A stretch of 64,000 nucleotides of DNA. Source: Chitinolyticbacter meiyuanensis. Lineage in GTDB: Bacteria > Pseudomonadota > Gammaproteobacteria > Burkholderiales > Chitinibacteraceae. The notes under the pieces were generated by a model. The model saw only the letters and a list, made by a program, of their open reading frames with translations. It did not search any database and was not told the DNA's origin. A program made the position numbers and the translations under genes. Location of the stretch: positions 3,911,925-3,975,924 of the forward strand of contig NZ_CP041335.1 of the NCBI RefSeq assembly GCF_008033135.1, in the 5' to 3' direction. Below are positions 61,956 through 64,000 of the stretch, one piece after another. The stretch's first letter is position 1. Every line of letters begins with the position of its first letter.

Positions 61956-62363
61956 TCATGCCGCGCCAACGTCGGCATCCATGCGATGCTGCTGCAAGCG
62001 GGTGCGGAAAGTATCCCGTGCGCGCTTGCGCTCGGCATCGCTGAGCACGCCGTTGTGATCGCGATCCGCATGGTCGAACACCTTGCCGGCCAGGGTATCC
62101 GCCTTGGTGAAGTACTCCTCACGGCTGATATCGCCGTGCAGGCGCGGCGGATTCATCTCGCTATCCTTCACCACTTGCTTGCGCTTGGCATCGCGCTCCG
62201 CCTGGGTCAGCACGCCGTCCTTGTTGGCATCGAGCTTGTCGAACAGCGTCGCGGCATGTTCATGCGCTTCCTTCAAGAACTCGTCACGACTGACATCCGC
62301 AGCGTTGCTGAAGCTGGCAAACAAGCCCAGGCCCGCTGCGATCCACCATAAACGTAAGTTCAT
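61956..62363 (-). CDS. secreted EF-hand calcium-binding protein
   Basis: A 135-residue protein with a signal peptide (about 1-22, cleaving after SNA) and two intact EF-hand loops: D45-A-N-K-D-G-V (45-56) and D100-R-D-H-N-G-V (100-111). Between them, RLHGDISREEYF is a third, degenerate hand-like segment. Such proteins bind calcium in the periplasm; the target is unknown. Confidence 0.9.
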   Translation of the reverse strand: MNLRLWWIAAGLGLFASFSNAADVSRDEFLKEAHEHAATLFDKLDANKDGVLTQAERDAKRKQVVKDSEMNPPRLHGDISREEYFTKADTLAGKVFDHADRDHNGVLSDAERKRARDTFRTRLQQHRMDADVGAA

Positions 62364-62433
62364 TGTCGACTCCTGTGAAACCGGTTCAGCACCGGTCCCA
62401 CTACCTTAGGCGACGCAACGAACCGTGCGGGCA

Positions 62434-63234
62434 TTAATCCCATTCCGGCGCGAAATCCGGATTGGCGAGGCGCTCGCCGCGATCCAGCGCGGCGATTTCC
62501 GACGTCTCCTCGGCCGATAGATGCAGCCGTTGCGCGGCGAGATTGCTTTCCAGGTTGGCTCGCTTGGTCGACGACGGAATCACCGCATGCCCCTGTTGCA
62601 GCAACCAGGCCAGCGCCACTTGGGCGGGCGTTGCACCATGATTGGCGGCGATGCGCTGCAGCAGCGTGTCTTCCATCACCTTGCCGTAGGCGAGCGGCAT
62701 GTAGGCGGTGAGATGGATACCATGCTCGTGTGCGAACTGCGCGAGCTTGCGGTTCTGTAGGAAGGGGTGGACTTCCACCTGGTTGGTCGCGATCTCGGCG
62801 GCGCCGACTGCAGCGATTGCCTGCTGCAGATGGGCAATGGTGAAGTTGGAAACCCCGATCTGCCGCGTCAGCCCCTGGCGCTTGGCCTCGAGCAGCAGCG
62901 GCAGGTAGTCGGCCACGGCAATTTGGTCATTCGGTGATGGCCAGTGGATCAGCGTGAGATCAACCGCGTCGGTACGCAGCTTGGCAAGGCTCTCCTTCAG
63001 GCTGGGCAGCAGCGTGTCCGGCGTGAGGTTGCTGGTCCAGATCTTGGTGGTGATGAAAAGCTCGCTGCGTGGCACGCCGGATTCGGCGATGGCCTGGCCG
63101 ACCTCGGCCTCGTTGCCGTAGATCTGGGCGGTATCGATATGGCGGTAACCGGCGGCGAGGCCGTGCTTCACCGAATCGATCACTTGCTGGTCCTTGAGGC
63201 GGAAAGTGCCGAGACCAAAAGCGGGAATGGACAT
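62434..63234 (-). CDS. dkgB: aldo/keto reductase (2,5-diketo-D-gluconate reductase B type)
   Basis: A 266-residue NADPH-dependent aldo/keto reductase. The active-site tetrad is present: Asp (HIDTAQIYGNE), Tyr (same segment), Lys (ITTKIW) and His (LTLIHWP). The size and GLGTFRLKDQQVIDSV start match the DkgB group, which reduces 2,5-diketo-D-gluconate and methylglyoxal. AAGGAG lies seven bases before the ATG at 63234. It lies 30 bases downstream of the MFS gene on the same strand, so they may be one operon. Confidence 0.92.
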   Translation of the reverse strand: MSIPAFGLGTFRLKDQQVIDSVKHGLAAGYRHIDTAQIYGNEAEVGQAIAESGVPRSELFITTKIWTSNLTPDTLLPSLKESLAKLRTDAVDLTLIHWPSPNDQIAVADYLPLLLEAKRQGLTRQIGVSNFTIAHLQQAIAAVGAAEIATNQVEVHPFLQNRKLAQFAHEHGIHLTAYMPLAYGKVMEDTLLQRIAANHGATPAQVALAWLLQQGHAVIPSSTKRANLESNLAAQRLHLSAEETSEIAALDRGERLANPDFAPEWD

Positions 63235-63264
63235 GCTGTACTCCTTGGGAAACATCGATTGAAT

Positions 63265-64000
63265 TCAGTGCCCGGCAGCAAACGCCGGCTTGCCGGGGCA
63301 AAAAGCCGGGTTGGCCTGGTCCAGCCGGCCGCTCCAGGCAGTGAGCAACCAGGCGCCGACCACGATCAGTGCGCCGATCCACGGCGTATGCAGCAGGCCC
63401 AGGTGCTGTACGACCAGCCCGCCGCCCCAGGCCCCGCCGGCGATGCCCAGGTTGAAGGCGGCAATGTTCAGGCCCGATGCCACGTCGACCGCATGCGGCG
63501 CATGGTGTTCCGCCTGCTGCACCACATACACCTGCAGGCCCGGCACATTGCCGAAGGCGAACGCTCCCCACGCCAGCACGGTGGCCAATGCCAGCCACGG
63601 ATGGGGCGCGGTGAAGGTCAGCACCAGCAGCACCACGGCCAGTCCGGCAAAGATCAGCTTGAGCGCGCCGATGGCGCCGCGCCGGTCGGCCAGACGGCCG
63701 CCCCAGAGATTCCCCACCGCTACCGATACACCGTAGACCAGCAACACCAGGCTCACCGCCCCCGCGCTGAAGCCCGACACCTGCTGCAGGATGGGTGCGA
63801 GGAAGTTGAAGGCGACGAAGGTGCCGCCGTAGCCCACCGCCGTCATCGCGTACACCAGCAACAGACGCGGCTGTTGCAGCACCTTGAGCTGTTGCATCAC
63901 CGGACTCGGCCGGCTGCCCGCGATATGCCGCGGCACGAACACGGCGCTGGCGACGAACGCGATCACGCCCAGCAGCGATACGGCAAGGAAGGTTTCGCGC
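63265..64000 (-). CDS. MFS transporter (DHA1 family), N-terminus beyond the window
   Basis: The last 245 residues of a major facilitator transporter, about seven helices, open to the right edge (the first residues visible are RETFLAVSLLGVIAFVAS). The internal VGYGGTFVAFNFLAPIL and GGRLADRRGAIGAL segments are typical of AraJ/PbuE-like exporters. An in-frame GTG at 63966 is inside a membrane helix and is not the start. It probably shares a transcript with the aldo/keto reductase behind it. Confidence 0.88.
   Translation of the reverse strand, partial: RETFLAVSLLGVIAFVASAVFVPRHIAGSRPSPVMQQLKVLQQPRLLLVYAMTAVGYGGTFVAFNFLAPILQQVSGFSAGAVSLVLLVYGVSVAVGNLWGGRLADRRGAIGALKLIFAGLAVVLLVLTFTAPHPWLALATVLAWGAFAFGNVPGLQVYVVQQAEHHAPHAVDVASGLNIAAFNLGIAGGAWGGGLVVQHLGLLHTPWIGALIVVGAWLLTAWSGRLDQANPAFCPGKPAFAAGH

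Overview
The window is GC-rich DNA with short intergenic gaps and many 4-base start/stop overlaps. It reads as the chromosome of a free-living Gram-negative betaproteobacterium. Evidence for this: secB and the order grxC-secB-gpsA, ubiquinone genes (ubiC-ubiA, ubiH), biotin genes (bioF-bioH), lipoprotein efflux components and four PEP-CTERM proteins. A Neisseriales member of the Chitinibacteraceae/Chromobacteriaceae type fits best, but that is inference from gene content and style, not from a marker gene. I see no rRNA, tRNA, CRISPR array, phage or complete insertion sequence. Sixty-two protein genes are called, two of them cut by the window edges.

Layout. 1-8 kb: a LysR regulator diverges from an SDR/Old Yellow Enzyme/MDR-dehydrogenase operon; then a periplasmic BOF protein, L-asparaginase, and the grxC-secB-SH3 protein-gpsA cluster, closed by a very strong bidirectional terminator. 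8-13.6 kb: an unknown soluble protein, bioF-bioH, a 264-bp inverted-repeat element, azlC-azlD, and ubiC-ubiA. 13.6-23.7 kb: a signalling block with a DctB-like-sensor diguanylate cyclase, a chemoreceptor, a membrane protein of unknown function, a YebC-family protein, and three related TPR genes (the last fused to GGDEF) with a YqhD-type alcohol dehydrogenase between the first two. 23.8-32.9 kb: a 1296-residue FAD/Fe-S oxidoreductase, a HIT protein with a possible PilZ-like partner, a GAF-HD-GYP protein, and a stand-alone Card1/Can2-like CARF-nuclease. 32.9-38 kb: a TetR-controlled efflux operon (MFP, ABC ATPase, ABC permease, outer-membrane lipoprotein). 38-46.7 kb: a sugar operon (ketose 3-epimerase, FrcK-like kinase, AlsB/AlsA/AlsC-like transporter, mutarotase) divergent from a ROK repressor that is followed by transaldolase. 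46.9-55 kb: CHASE2-adenylate cyclase, SH3 protein, M48 protease, a second 293-bp inverted-repeat element, pepP-ubiH, a solute-binding protein, a GAF protein and a DUF502 protein. 55.1-58.2 kb: a duplicated two-gene PEP-CTERM unit. 58.3-64 kb: SulP transporter, LysR divergent from an SDR, an EF-hand protein, an aldo-keto reductase and the end of an MFS exporter.

How the parts work together. Regulator/target pairs are easy to see because each divergent gap carries a palindrome: LysR at 2940-2956, TetR at 37980-37999, ROK at 44196-44211, LysR at 61035-61053. Nucleotide signalling is well represented (two GGDEF proteins with I-sites, one HD-GYP, a possible PilZ protein, one class III adenylate cyclase). 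The most unusual items are the orphan CARF nuclease, the two copies of a size-matched inverted-repeat element 39 kb apart, the loss or gain of GGDEF within the TPR paralogues, and the duplicated PEP-CTERM pair. No intergenic stretch longer than 300 bases is empty: the two that exceed this (10703-11007 and 50115-50453) are almost wholly the repeat elements. The next longest gaps (5442-5723, 56517-56775) hold promoters or terminators at most.
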